Notes: generated by a model not told the origin, from the sequence alone. DNA of 64,000 nucleotides from Psychrobacter fozii (GCF_003217155.1 NZ_QJSU01000002.1:1-64000); one strand, 5' to 3'. Shown: positions 9,053 through 18,408, numbered from the stretch's first letter. Numbers and translations are program-made.

Positions 9053-9943
9053 TTACCGCAAAAACACCACATAACCTTTAAAGTGTGGATTGTTTTCCAA
9101 AAACGCTGCGCCTTGCCATTGACCATCTTCAACAATACCAACCTTGAAATCAAAGGGTAAGTTTTCTAACTTTTTTAGATATCGAGAGTAATTGGTCAAA
9201 GTAGTCGTTCCTTGATAGGTTTGGATAACCAGTTCATCGACGGCATCACTGAGTTGCATAAACTGAGGGTCCTCAGCTTGGTTGGACCAATCAAGCAATC
9301 CAGTCACACTCAATTGATAATGCGCTGGTAGCTGCTGACGAACATGCCTAAGTAATTTTGCATACTTATCCAATTGATAGGTAGGGGCGTCATAGTCTAT
9401 TTGAATCCCCATAACTTGATTGCCCGCACGCTGCCATTTCTCTAAGCGTTCAATCAGCTGTGCCATCACTTCGTCCGACCACTCTTGACTGGTTGCACGA
9501 TAGACGAGCCAAATCTTTTTATCACTTAAAGAACGAACACCTAAACCTTGCGGTGTCAGCGTTGCAAGTGCAGCATGAACCGCATTCTCATTGGTATTGG
9601 GACGATAATACGGAATATTAGGCGGACGAATTTCACCTTGTAAGATATACAAGGTATGAGCTTGGCTAAGCTTGGCATCATCTTCGGGCGGTGTCCATAT
9701 CCAAAACTGCTCATAATCCTTAGTATTAATAATCTCATCGCCAGTAGCAGTAGCAGTAGCAGTATTGAGAGAATGAACGCTATTGAGATGACTATCTACT
9801 GATTGGGTTTTCTGAGAATTCTCAGACTTATGAGTTGCAGCAGGACTAGTGATTTGATTATAAATAAAAGCCGCAAAAACCAGTACGATTAAGCCAATAG
9901 ACCTTAATACCAATCCTTTATATTTCTGCTGATTTTTTATCAA
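9053..9943 (-). CDS. DUF3142 domain protein, membrane-anchored
   Basis: The 296-aa protein has one N-terminal membrane segment (about 12-30), a Ser/Thr-rich linker to residue ~70, and then a domain I recognise as DUF3142. Typical parts are FWIWTPPE, GIQIDYDAPT, LSVTGLLDWS and VDELVIQTYQG. The domain looks like a glycoside-hydrolase-type barrel acting outside the cytoplasm, but no activity is established. It lies 19 bp downstream of the large exported protein gene at 9963 and is probably in its operon. Confidence 0.8.
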   Translation of the reverse strand: MIKNQQKYKGLVLRSIGLIVLVFAAFIYNQITSPAATHKSENSQKTQSVDSHLNSVHSLNTATATATGDEIINTKDYEQFWIWTPPEDDAKLSQAHTLYILQGEIRPPNIPYYRPNTNENAVHAALATLTPQGLGVRSLSDKKIWLVYRATSQEWSDEVMAQLIERLEKWQRAGNQVMGIQIDYDAPTYQLDKYAKLLRHVRQQLPAHYQLSVTGLLDWSNQAEDPQFMQLSDAVDELVIQTYQGTTTLTNYSRYLKKLENLPFDFKVGIVEDGQWQGAAFLENNPHFKGYVVFLR

Positions 9944-9962
9944 ATCAATAAGCCCTTAAATA

Positions 9963-12236
9963 TTACCAGTAATATTTCTGATTTTGTGCCCAAGTAGTAT
10001 GGCTAAAGTCTGATTTTAAACGTTTAAACCAAGCTTTGCGGACTGACATATCTATGTTCTCATCGCTGCACTGGTTACTACCAGAACTTGCAAAACAGCC
10101 AATCGCACGATGTAGCGCATAAGCGGATAACTCGTCATCTCGATTGCTAGCAAATATGGACTGATAGATGTCCAGTCGGTTTAGTGCCTGACCTTTAAAA
10201 CGACTGGGTATATCACCCAAGTAAGGATAGCGATAGCCCGAATCGCTTTGACCAGAAGAATGATAGGACTTGTCATAATCTTCTAGATAGTAAGTGATGG
10301 TTGTATCATCCATAAACTCGGCCAGACATAGGGTTCGCAGCCTGTCTTTTGGGTTTTGGCTTAAACGAGTCACTGTTTTCGTTAAGTCTTGGCAGTTTAT
10401 GCTAGGACTAATCTTTTCACCCTGCCAATTAAATTCACTGAATGTAGGCAAGTATTTCAATGTTTCGTTCTCACTATCAAAGCCTATATATTTTTGTGAG
10501 TTCTTTGGAAGGTAGTTCTGCTGGTATGTTAAGTAATCAGTATAGCGTCCCTGTATTAGTGATTTGGCCAGTAGCGCGTAACGAGCCTCTGCGCCAATCG
10601 TATCAGTAGCTGAATGACTGTCAGCAACTTGTTTTAAAAGCGCTGGATCAGCAGAATATTTTATCATGCGTATCATTAAATTATGAGATTGTACCGTAGC
10701 GTTATTGCCAAAAAGTTTGCTGTAATCATTGGTCTGATCTGCTTGAAGCGCTAACCCCAGCTCAGTTATTCTGTTTTGGAACGGTTGTTTTGGTAATTGA
10801 TGTAGACGATCCCATATTGCGTTTGCTTCATCGACACGGTCTATCTGTTGTAAGGCTTTTGCTTTTAGGACGTATTGGCTAAATTTTGAGTATGACATCT
10901 CGCCTGTCGGTAGCGTGGTTGGTGAATACTTTATGGCAAGTTTTGGATTATTCTCCTGCACGAAATAATAGGTCGCTATGAGATACTGGTACAAATCCAT
11001 GCGATCTTTAAACTTAGGTTTTAGACGCTCAAGCTCTGTTCGCGTTAGCGGTGTAGGAGCGTTGAGAGAGTCGGCAGGTCTTAAACGGTATAGTGCAAAA
11101 CTGGTGAGCAAGATTGGGTCATTAAGCTTGTTAATATCGATTGGCTCATCAAAATTTGCAAAGAAGACTTTTTGTTCGATCTCTTCTGGCAATAAGCGAC
11201 TATCAAGATTAAAGCGTAGTGAGTTTGTATGATCGATTTGCCATTCGATCTCATCAACCAGCTTTTCTTGTTGACCTGCCAGCCAATATAGTCGGCGTTG
11301 TAAGCCACGAGCCGAGGCAGTATAGTGGCCGTCTTTGAAGCGGCTAAGATAAGTATTAATCGCCTTTTGAGTGCTAGCAAACAGTCTTGGATCAACGGTC
11401 TCACTCTTATAGCGGTAGTCTCCCATGCCATGCTGATAAATACGATTAATACCAGTACGAATCAGCATATAGTTGGCGGTATCGACTAGCCAAGCAAGCC
11501 CTACATTGTTACCTGTTTTAAGATCAATCAACGCACTATAGAGATTATGGGCACTGTCAAAGTCTGATTTTTCACCCAAATAAAACAATTGAGTGGCCAT
11601 AATATAGTCTGCGTATGGCTGAGCATGGATAGACCATTTTAATGGAAAAACAGGTGCGTCCTCTGCTGATGATGTGTCATGACCGAACGAGTCCGTACAT
11701 TCGCTGCGAATGGCTTGGCGAAACTGCCTCAGTTGTAAGCGTTCTTTAGACGTCAATTGAGTATCAATTTTGAGCGCGCCTTCTAGCGCCTCTTCACCCG
11801 TATAAAAACTATTACAATATTCGGCGTAATGACTTTTTTCAGAGTGCTCTAAAAAATTCTGATTGGGGTTTTTGACTTCATTCACAGCCGTTTGTCTTAA
11901 AGTCCTTAAGTTTAACGGAAAGTCATGAGCCTGATAAGAGTCTGAGTCATGCGTATTAGGCTCGTCAAAGCGAATTAAGCCTTTATCTGCGAGTAGTAGA
12001 TATAAGTTGGTTTGGGTGTCATTGCCTGTGTCTAGGATTGGAAAATTAATCTGACATTCGTTATAGGTGCGATTGTCCAATGAAAAATTAGAGCCGCAGT
12101 ATTCACCACCTCCGGCTTTTGCAGAGATAGAGAGCCCCATTAGTGCTGTGGTCAGTATGGTTAAAACACAATGTTTGGTTATAAGGTTTAAGAAGGGCGG
12201 TGTAGGCCGTTTGATAGTTTCTGCAAGGTGATTCAT
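9963..12236 (-). CDS. large exported protein of unknown function, probably helical repeats
   Basis: The ~757-aa product has a signal peptide (hydrophobic core LTILTTALMGLSIS, then AKA before GGGEYC). Mature parts are rich in helical pairs such as YSKFSQYVLKAKALQQIDRVDEANAIWDRL, which look TPR/Sel1-like, and contain scattered cysteines that suggest a periplasmic location. I do not recognise the family. I prefer the start at 12236 because it puts the signal peptide near the N-terminus; an ATG at 12278 is also in frame and neither has a strong ribosome binding site. It shares an operon with the DUF3142 gene, and the two may work together on an envelope glycan. Confidence 0.75.
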   Translation of the reverse strand: MNHLAETIKRPTPPFLNLITKHCVLTILTTALMGLSISAKAGGGEYCGSNFSLDNRTYNECQINFPILDTGNDTQTNLYLLLADKGLIRFDEPNTHDSDSYQAHDFPLNLRTLRQTAVNEVKNPNQNFLEHSEKSHYAEYCNSFYTGEEALEGALKIDTQLTSKERLQLRQFRQAIRSECTDSFGHDTSSAEDAPVFPLKWSIHAQPYADYIMATQLFYLGEKSDFDSAHNLYSALIDLKTGNNVGLAWLVDTANYMLIRTGINRIYQHGMGDYRYKSETVDPRLFASTQKAINTYLSRFKDGHYTASARGLQRRLYWLAGQQEKLVDEIEWQIDHTNSLRFNLDSRLLPEEIEQKVFFANFDEPIDINKLNDPILLTSFALYRLRPADSLNAPTPLTRTELERLKPKFKDRMDLYQYLIATYYFVQENNPKLAIKYSPTTLPTGEMSYSKFSQYVLKAKALQQIDRVDEANAIWDRLHQLPKQPFQNRITELGLALQADQTNDYSKLFGNNATVQSHNLMIRMIKYSADPALLKQVADSHSATDTIGAEARYALLAKSLIQGRYTDYLTYQQNYLPKNSQKYIGFDSENETLKYLPTFSEFNWQGEKISPSINCQDLTKTVTRLSQNPKDRLRTLCLAEFMDDTTITYYLEDYDKSYHSSGQSDSGYRYPYLGDIPSRFKGQALNRLDIYQSIFASNRDDELSAYALHRAIGCFASSGSNQCSDENIDMSVRKAWFKRLKSDFSHTTWAQNQKYYW

Positions 12237-12315
12237 GAATGGCTCATTCGTTATACTTTTGTTGATTGATATAATCATAGCAGAATTTTATTTTAACTGT
12301 TCCTTGTTTTATCTC

Positions 12316-12345
12316 AAACTCAGCCTATGTGCTGAGTTTTTGCTT
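12316..12345 (+). terminator. intrinsic-terminator-like hairpin on + strand between divergent genes
   Basis: AAACTCAGC (12316-12324) and GCTGAGTTT (12331-12339) form a perfect stem with a six-base loop, followed by TTGCTTTT. No + strand gene precedes it, since the upstream gene is on the minus strand. It may end an antisense or small RNA, or protect the downstream promoter. Confidence 0.55.
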
Positions 12346-12500
12346 TTATGAAGAAGAATGATTTATAGTCACAAGCGTTCACTCAAAGTCATTACAATCT
12401 ACATGGCGAGGGTTATACTAAATTCTATTAAGACGCGTTAAAAGCGTCCTATATAGTAGGGATACTATAAAAGTGACCAATCATGTAGCAGGGAATGCAA

Positions 12501-13289
12501 ATGAGTTTATGTGAAATTGTGCGTTTAGAAGGATATATTCAAAGCACGTATCTGGCGGTGTATCCAGATAAGATTATGCTGCTAGATGGGGCATGTCGCC
12601 CTGATGTGCCGATGGTATTAGAGTATATCAAGACAACGTTGCAGCGACCAATAACTGATCTAAAGGTCGTCGTCGTCACTCATATGCATCCAGATCATGC
12701 AGGCGGCGCACACAAATTCCGAGAGCAGACGGGTTGCCTGATTGTCTCAGCGGACAAAGATACGCAGTGGTATAGCCGTATCGCTGGGCGTACTATGCAC
12801 CTTGTCGATATGAATCTTGCGCATTATGTGGCGAGACGTCAAGGTCGCTCTCCAAGAAATCTATATTATCCAGCGCATCTCAAGGCCGATATCACTGTTG
12901 GTGAAGGCGACTGCGTGCCTGGGTTTGATGAATGGCAGGTGTTAGAGACCCCAGGTCATACAGACCGTGATTTGTCTTTATTTCACATGCCCAGTCGACA
13001 GGTATATACCGCTGATTTGATTATTAAGCTGCGTCACAAGTTTGTCGCACCATTTCCTATCTATGATCCTAAAGTCTATATTCAATCACTCCAAAAAATA
13101 AAAGCGTTAAAACCTTCTGTGGTCATGATGGCACATGGGTGTGAGCTGGAGATAGATGAGGCTACTTTTGATATGTTGATTACGCAAGCACCCAAGCATC
13201 CACGTACGATTAAAGACACGATCAAGCATAAACTGCTGTGGCGGAAAAATAGCGACTTTACTGTCTTTAAGAAAAAACATAAAAAGTGA
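12501..13289 (+). CDS. metallo-beta-lactamase fold hydrolase
   Basis: The 262-aa protein carries the metal-binding signature THMHPDHAGG (H-x-H-x-D-H), a second metal histidine in LETPGHTDRDLS, the bridging Asp in YTADLIIK and a late MAHG histidine. It is therefore a di-metal hydrolase of the glyoxalase II/MBL superfamily. The substrate cannot be told from sequence. The basic C-terminus (KLLWRKNSDFTVFKKKHKK) is unusual. I chose the ATG at 12501, with AGGGA six bases before it, over the ATG at 12495 that overlaps this site. It is not obviously in an operon. Confidence 0.85.
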   Translation: MSLCEIVRLEGYIQSTYLAVYPDKIMLLDGACRPDVPMVLEYIKTTLQRPITDLKVVVVTHMHPDHAGGAHKFREQTGCLIVSADKDTQWYSRIAGRTMHLVDMNLAHYVARRQGRSPRNLYYPAHLKADITVGEGDCVPGFDEWQVLETPGHTDRDLSLFHMPSRQVYTADLIIKLRHKFVAPFPIYDPKVYIQSLQKIKALKPSVVMMAHGCELEIDEATFDMLITQAPKHPRTIKDTIKHKLLWRKNSDFTVFKKKHKK

Positions 13290-13304
13290 AATAGAAATTT
13301 AAAC

Positions 13305-13344
13305 GAAAAAAAGCCCAGTTACTATGCGATATAGTAACTGGGCT
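13305..13344 (-). terminator. rho-independent terminator downstream of the tRNA-Lys pair
   Basis: AGCCCAGTTACTAT and ATAGTAACTGGGCT form a perfect 14-bp stem. Read on the minus strand it is followed by a run of T (positions 13305-13311), so it ends transcription coming from the tRNA genes. It may also stop read-through from the MBL gene on the + strand. Confidence 0.88.
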
Positions 13345-13353
13345 CTCTAAATA

Positions 13354-13429
13354 TGGTGGGCCGACCGCGACTCGAACGCGGGACCAATTGATTAAAAGTC
13401 AACTGCTCTACCAACTGAGCTATCGGCCC
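13354..13429 (-). tRNA. tRNA-Lys (anticodon TTT)
   Basis: On the minus strand a complete 76-nt cloverleaf runs from GGGCCGATAGCTCAG, through the anticodon loop CTTTTAA, to the T-arm GTTCGAGTC. The acceptor GGGCCGA pairs with TCGGCCC, followed by A and an encoded CCA. It is an exact copy of the gene at 13590-13665. Confidence 0.97.
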
Positions 13430-13589
13430 TGAAGAGCGTATAAAAAAAGCACTGCTTTTTTAACTCTACAAGTGAATTTACAGTTTCGTAAATTCGGTGA
13501 AGTTTTCTAAAAGAAACCTTCTTAAACTTTGTGACTTATTATGCCGCTACCTGATAGGGTAAGGTACATAACAAGCGTAATACTAAATA

Positions 13590-13665
13590 TGGTGGGCCGA
13601 CCGCGACTCGAACGCGGGACCAATTGATTAAAAGTCAACTGCTCTACCAACTGAGCTATCGGCCC
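13590..13665 (-). tRNA. tRNA-Lys (anticodon TTT), second copy
   Basis: The sequence is identical to the copy at 13354-13429, including the encoded CCA. The DNA just upstream (minus-strand sense) of both copies shares a diverged segment with a TTTACGAAA.TGTAAAT palindrome. The duplicated unit was therefore probably the tRNA plus its upstream region. Confidence 0.97.
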
Positions 13666-14022
13666 TGAGCGAGGATAAAATGAAGTACTACTTCATCCGA
13701 GTGCAAGAGGATTTACATTTTCGTAAATTCTAAAAACTCGATATCAACACTAGGTTTGCATTTAACTGCAAGTCAAAGTTCTTTAAACAAAAACTTTGTT
13801 AATCAAACTTAATTTTAATAAGCACATTAAGTTTGTTTCAACGTTTAAAGTTTTTGTATCCCTAAACGTGAGAGCACATTATATATATAATTATGACAAT
13901 TACAACCCTAAATGACAAAGAAAGTGAAAATATTAGGAAAAAAGTCATATTTTTTCAGAATTTTGCCATTAGAGCCATTTTAGGCTCTAAATATTCTGAT
14001 TTAGTGCGTTAATTATTAACGA
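13666..14022. other. intergenic region between macB and tRNA-Lys
   Basis: These 357 bp are very AT-rich and hold no convincing ORF. The end nearest the tRNA should carry the tRNA promoter on the minus strand. A small hairpin, TTAGAGCC/GGCTCTAA (13969-13990), lies just beyond the macB stop but lacks a clear T-run on the minus strand, so I do not call it a terminator. Confidence 0.5.
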
Positions 14023-16080
14023 TTAGTCTCTAGATAGAGCGTCAACAGGGTCAAGTTTGGCTGCATTGCGTGCTGGTAAGAAGCCAAATACGACACCAAT
14101 CAGTGTTGAACATATAAATGCAGCAATAATAGAGGTGGATGAGTAAATAACTTTAAAGCTATCGCCAGCAAAATTATTGATGAGCTCACCGATAGCGAAC
14201 GCGAGTCCAATGCCTAGCAGACCACCTAAAATACAGACCAGTACGGCTTCTATTAAAAACTGCTGCATGATATCGCTTTGCCGTGCGCCAACAGCCATTC
14301 GCACACCAATCTCATTGGTACGCTCAGTGACAGACACCAGCATGATATTCATCACGCCAATACCACCAACTATTAATGAGATAACAGCAACGGATGAGAT
14401 AAGCAGCGTCATCGTGCCTGTCGTCGACTCAATGGTTTGACGGATAGAGTCTGAGTTGCGAAGCTCAAAATCATCTTTGCCGTGGCGACCCTCTATTATG
14501 TCGGAGATAGCTGACTCAGCTGCACTGGATGAGATACTGTCATCTAATAAAGCCACAAAGCTATCAATATTTGCACTGCCGGTGATACGTGACATCACCG
14601 TGGTATAGGGCATATATATAGTGGGTGTCGAAATATCTGGACCAAAACCGCTATCATTTTCTTCGAGTACGCCAATCACGCGTCCAGGTACACTGCCGAT
14701 GAGTATCACTTCACCAATAGGATTATCAATGTCTGCAAAAAATGCATTCTTAGCATTGTCATCGAGAATGATATCTTGACTGCGCAGCTTAATACTTTGC
14801 GAATCGAAACCTTGACCAAGTGCTAGCGTCTCACCAGTAACTTCTAGATAATACTCACCAACACCATTAATGGTCGAGTCTTCCTGCACGCTGCGATAGC
14901 GTACACTAGAGCTGGCATTGACTTGAGGGCTCACATTGGTAACATACGGTTGACTGCTGATCGCATCTGCATCTTCTGGTGTGAGGTTGTCGTCATTATA
15001 TTTACGTCGCGGGTCGCCTCTAGGGTATCCATCATTGACGGTGATGGTATTGGTTCCTAGCGAGCTGATATTTGAGAGAATTTGCTGCTGAGAGCCTTGA
15101 CCAAGACCAACGATAGAGACAACCGCAGCGATACCGATGATAATACCTAACATGGTCAGCAGGGTGCGCATCTTGTGTGCACGCATGGCGAGCAAGGACA
15201 TCTTAAAGGCTTCGAGCAAACGATCGACAAAGCTAGCAAAGGCGCTTTTTCGATGTCCACCGAGGATAGAATCAGGCTGCCGCGTTGTCGGTTTATAATG
15301 CTCAGTTTTATAATCAGCAATGACATAACCATCTTTCAGCTCAATCACGCGCTCGGCTTGGGCGGCAAGTTTGGGATCATGAGTGACCATGATGATGGTA
15401 TGACCTTTAGCATTTAGGTCATGTAAGATCGCCATCACGTCTTCGCCAGATTTGCTATCTAGTGCACCAGTTGGCTCATCTGCTAAGATCACATCGCCAC
15501 CATTCATCAAGGCACGAGCAACAGAAACACGCTGCTGTTGTCCACCTGAGAGCTGACTGGGTCGATTGTTTACTTTTTCTCCAAGACCTAGATCGGTTAA
15601 TAGCTCTTCGGCACGATTGATGCGTGCATCAGTATTCATACCAGCGTATACGGCGGGGACGGCGACGTTGTCTTTGGCACTGATATCACCAAGCAGATGA
15701 TAGCGCTGAAAGATAAAGCCAAAATGCTCTCGGCGTAACTCAGCCAGCTCATCAGCGTCTAGCCTATTTGCTGATTGGCCGTAAATCTTATAGTCACCAG
15801 CCGTCGCTTGATCTAAGCAGCCCAAGATATTCATCAGCGTGGACTTACCAGAGCCAGATTGACCGATGATCGCGACCATTTCACCTTGATTAATCGTTAA
15901 ATTAACCTCGTGCAATACGCGAATGGTTTGCTCGCCGGCAGCAAACTCTCGAATAATACCAGACAGCTCCATAATTGGCTTGTCAGCGGTAGTTGCCGTA
16001 TTAGTATTATTCGGTGAGTTGTTTTCTATCGAGGTGCTAGCGTTGTTGGGCGGCTGTTTAGCAGATTGAGATATAGTCAT
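14023..16080 (-). CDS. macB: MacB macrolide-type ABC transporter, ATPase-permease fusion
   Basis: The ~685-aa protein joins an N-terminal ABC ATPase to a C-terminal permease. The ATPase has Walker A GQSGSGKST, signature LSGGQQQR, Walker B VILADEPTGALDS and the switch MVTHD. The permease has one membrane helix, a large periplasmic domain and three final helices with the FtsX/MacB motif ERTNEIGVRMAVGAR. With MacA and a TolC channel it would form a tripartite pump for macrolides, peptides or other periplasmic substrates. A 30-residue Asn/Thr-rich tail precedes the ATPase. The ATG at 16080 lacks a good ribosome binding site. A TTG at 16128 with GGAGGGG upstream is an alternative start. It is 90 bp downstream of macA. 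Confidence 0.93.
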   Translation of the reverse strand: MTISQSAKQPPNNASTSIENNSPNNTNTATTADKPIMELSGIIREFAAGEQTIRVLHEVNLTINQGEMVAIIGQSGSGKSTLMNILGCLDQATAGDYKIYGQSANRLDADELAELRREHFGFIFQRYHLLGDISAKDNVAVPAVYAGMNTDARINRAEELLTDLGLGEKVNNRPSQLSGGQQQRVSVARALMNGGDVILADEPTGALDSKSGEDVMAILHDLNAKGHTIIMVTHDPKLAAQAERVIELKDGYVIADYKTEHYKPTTRQPDSILGGHRKSAFASFVDRLLEAFKMSLLAMRAHKMRTLLTMLGIIIGIAAVVSIVGLGQGSQQQILSNISSLGTNTITVNDGYPRGDPRRKYNDDNLTPEDADAISSQPYVTNVSPQVNASSSVRYRSVQEDSTINGVGEYYLEVTGETLALGQGFDSQSIKLRSQDIILDDNAKNAFFADIDNPIGEVILIGSVPGRVIGVLEENDSGFGPDISTPTIYMPYTTVMSRITGSANIDSFVALLDDSISSSAAESAISDIIEGRHGKDDFELRNSDSIRQTIESTTGTMTLLISSVAVISLIVGGIGVMNIMLVSVTERTNEIGVRMAVGARQSDIMQQFLIEAVLVCILGGLLGIGLAFAIGELINNFAGDSFKVIYSSTSIIAAFICSTLIGVVFGFLPARNAAKLDPVDALSRD

Positions 16081-16170
16081 AGCAATGTCTTTAATCAGAG
16101 ATAGTGAGTGTCGTGATAAAAGGGCCAAGGTTTTTCAGCCCCTCCATCGTTAACATAGTCAAAGAATTAA

Positions 16171-17508
16171 TTACATCCTTGGAGTACCAGGTATACGAGT
16201 ACCACCACCACCTTTACCTGAAGCATTGGCACTACCTTCACCAATAATGACTTGCTCACCTTCTTCCAATCCGCTTAAAATTTGCGCATTTACTCGGTTA
16301 TCAATGCCTACTTCTACTGTGCGAGATTCTACTGTGCCGTCATCATTTAGTACGCGTACAACCTTGCTGGTTTTTGCTTGACCTTCCGTTTTATTTTTCG
16401 TAGGTTTTTCTTGTATGGCTGCTGATGGCACAAGCAACGCATCTTTGGCTTGATCGATGATGATGTAGATCTGGGCGGTCATATCAATGCGGAATAAACG
16501 CTCAGGGTTTGGTACTTCGACATAGCCCACATAGTAGATCGCAGCATCCGTCGAGCTGGTATCACTAATCTCTTCAGGTGCTGGTTCAATGGCTGTCAAG
16601 GTCGCATCATATTGTTGGTCTGGATTACCGATGATATTGAAGTAAGAAGGCATCCCAGCACTGACATTGATGACATCTGCTTCGGATATTTGCGCATTGA
16701 TACGAACCGTTGATAAATCGGCTAGAGTGACCAGAGTCGGTGCCGTTTGATTGGCGTTGACGGTCGTGCCTTGCTCAGTCGTGATAGAGACCACCGTACC
16801 GGACATGGGCGCACGAATAGTGGTATAGCTGAGATCTTCCTCTGCTGTGCTTACATTCGTCTCGGATATGCGTATGGCCGCCTGTTGACTATTAATATTA
16901 GCGTTTGTAGTAGCGATGGCTGCTTTTGCTGTATCAATGGCAGCACTCGCATTGGCAACCGCTGCTTCGGCTGTCTCAACACTAGTCGCTTGCGTATCAT
17001 ACTCCTGCTGAGAGATTGCATCGATGGCAACCAAAGACTGCAAGCGGGCAAAGTCGGACTTTGCTTGTTTGAGCTCAGACTGACGGCTAGCAAGGTCGGC
17101 ATAGGCACTTTTTAGACTGGCTTGCTTGCTTAGCGCTTCTGCTTTTGCACTTTGAAGTGCGGCTTCACTTTGCTGAAGGCCGGCTTGTTGATTGCTTAAA
17201 TTGTTGTTCTGCGTGACCTGATCAATCTGTGCAATCAAATCGCCTTTCTGTACCTCATCACCGACTTCAACATAGAGACGAGTTACTTCACCAGAGACCT
17301 GTGCACCGACATCAACCGTATTTAAGGCTTTGACTTTGCCTGAAGCCATGACATTTTGTTCAATATCACCGACTTCAACAGCCGCTGTCAGGAAGTTAGG
17401 TTTTTCTTCTTCTGGTTTCAACGTGGCATAAGCCAACGCCGCCAATGCTGCAATAATCAGGACAATGACGCCCCATTTGATAGCAGATTTTTTGCTTATT
17501 TTGCGCAT
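16171..17508 (-). CDS. macA: MacA periplasmic adaptor (membrane fusion protein)
   Basis: The 445-aa protein has one N-terminal membrane anchor (about 11-29). It follows with a lipoyl half (VGDIEQNVMASGKVKALNTV), a long Gln/Ala/Ser-rich coiled-coil hairpin (about 95-215), the second lipoyl half (TIRAPMSGTVV) and a beta-barrel/MP domain with LVPSAAIQ. This is the standard HlyD/MacA order. It links the MacB pump to an outer-membrane TolC, which is not encoded here. The C-terminus is Gly-rich. It is the first gene of the macAB operon and reads toward the tRNA genes. Confidence 0.93.
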   Translation of the reverse strand: MRKISKKSAIKWGVIVLIIAALAALAYATLKPEEEKPNFLTAAVEVGDIEQNVMASGKVKALNTVDVGAQVSGEVTRLYVEVGDEVQKGDLIAQIDQVTQNNNLSNQQAGLQQSEAALQSAKAEALSKQASLKSAYADLASRQSELKQAKSDFARLQSLVAIDAISQQEYDTQATSVETAEAAVANASAAIDTAKAAIATTNANINSQQAAIRISETNVSTAEEDLSYTTIRAPMSGTVVSITTEQGTTVNANQTAPTLVTLADLSTVRINAQISEADVINVSAGMPSYFNIIGNPDQQYDATLTAIEPAPEEISDTSSTDAAIYYVGYVEVPNPERLFRIDMTAQIYIIIDQAKDALLVPSAAIQEKPTKNKTEGQAKTSKVVRVLNDDGTVESRTVEVGIDNRVNAQILSGLEEGEQVIIGEGSANASGKGGGGTRIPGTPRM

Positions 17509-17771
17509 AACAACAATCCAATGACAGTAAACTCAAGTATGGTTATAGTAGATGCTTCATCCCTAAAAGGGAATGGCAATTAGTTTAAGAAAGGTTAAGG
17601 TGTTTTTGAACGTGGTTGGAATAGAGGAATAATAGAAGTTGAGTGATGAATAGTAAAAATGGGTGAGTCTGAGAATGATAGAAAGGGCAAAAGCTGTGCT
17701 AGAGATGGTGATAGGTGTCACTGTCTAAAGCGTCGCATGTGCAAGACAGGAATGGCGATAGTGATTGATAT

Positions 17772-17891
17772 TTATCGCGCAGTAAACAGGCGCTTTCCCG
17801 CTAGCTCTAATGCCGCTTGTAGTAATAGCACCCAAGCTGGCTGACAAACCAGTCCTTTGATGGCTTGGTCACAGCGGTATAAGAGCGCAGG
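17772..17891 (-). pseudogene. displaced 3' fragment of holA
   Basis: Positions 17781-17891 align without gaps to 19789-19899, the 3' end of the intact holA. I count about 15 differences in 111 bp. The reading frame is preserved (ALLYRCDQAIKGLVCQPAW, then a tail ending GKRLFTAR) to a TAA at 17772-17774. Upstream of 17893 similarity stops at once, so the fragment has no start of its own. It is a direct repeat of the holA end, about 2.0 kb away. It marks the far edge of the inserted segment that also holds the dehydrogenase gene. Confidence 0.85.
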
Positions 17892-17950
17892 AGATACTTT
17901 TAGATCAGATACTACGGCCTTCTCATCCGTCCATGGCACAAACTTCATTA

Positions 17951-18120
17951 GGGCGTGTCCTCATTTTAAAAATGGTGATAAAAATGAGATAAATTGCCGT
18001 CAAACGAGGAAAATAGTGCAGATAATATCGAGATATTGACCAACTATTTGACGGTGTTTGGCAAAATTTAGCTATTTTTAGCCCATTTAAAGGACACTCG
18101 TTTGAATTGAGGACATGCCC
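17951..18120. mobile_element. MITE (family A), 170 bp, flanked by TA duplication
   Basis: The left end GGGCGTGTCCTCATTTTAAA and the inverted right end (GGGCATGTCCTCAATTCAAA when read on the minus strand) form near-perfect terminal repeats. TA stands on both sides (17949-17950 and 18121-18122), as expected for TA target duplication. There is no ORF of its own. It has inserted between the holA fragment and a possible transposase remnant. A 58-bp internally deleted relative lies at 19431-19488. Confidence 0.82.
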
Positions 18121-18122
18121 TA

Positions 18123-18190
18123 ATATGAGTACCATCTATAAATACCCGCTCAAGGTCTGAATCTGTGATTAGGGTCTGTTGAAGTAATCG
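18123..18190 (-). pseudogene. possible IS5-like transposase remnant
   Basis: Read on the minus strand, this stretch encodes RLLQQTLITDSDLERVFIDGTHI. It resembles the segment around the first catalytic aspartate (xxIDxTxI) of IS5-family DDE transposases. It is cut off on one side by the family A MITE and loses similarity on the other. Too short to be sure. Confidence 0.3.
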
Positions 18191-18408
18191 GTAGATCACG
18201 GCAAGGACAGCCAACGTGCATACGATAAAGACGCCTCCAACCGTTTGTCTCACATTCTCTTTGTTATAAACATTAAGTTCCAGTAATATAAGTTTCAGTC
18301 TGGTTCAGTGTTCATCTTTGAGTATTATGCGAGGCATAGGAAACGAGGTCTTTTGGTGTAAGAACTTAAAGATTAACGGTTTGCTATTTTTATCATCACA
18401 TTATGACC

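Noticed and set aside
13440-13462. AAAAAAGCA-C-TGCTTTTTT palindrome between the two tRNA genes as a terminator
   Set aside because: The stem is almost entirely A/T and leaves practically no loop; it could form but is too weak to call.
17923-18135. 70-codon frame across the family A element
   Set aside because: It spans the MITE termini and flanking relics, has no ribosome binding site and matches no protein pattern.
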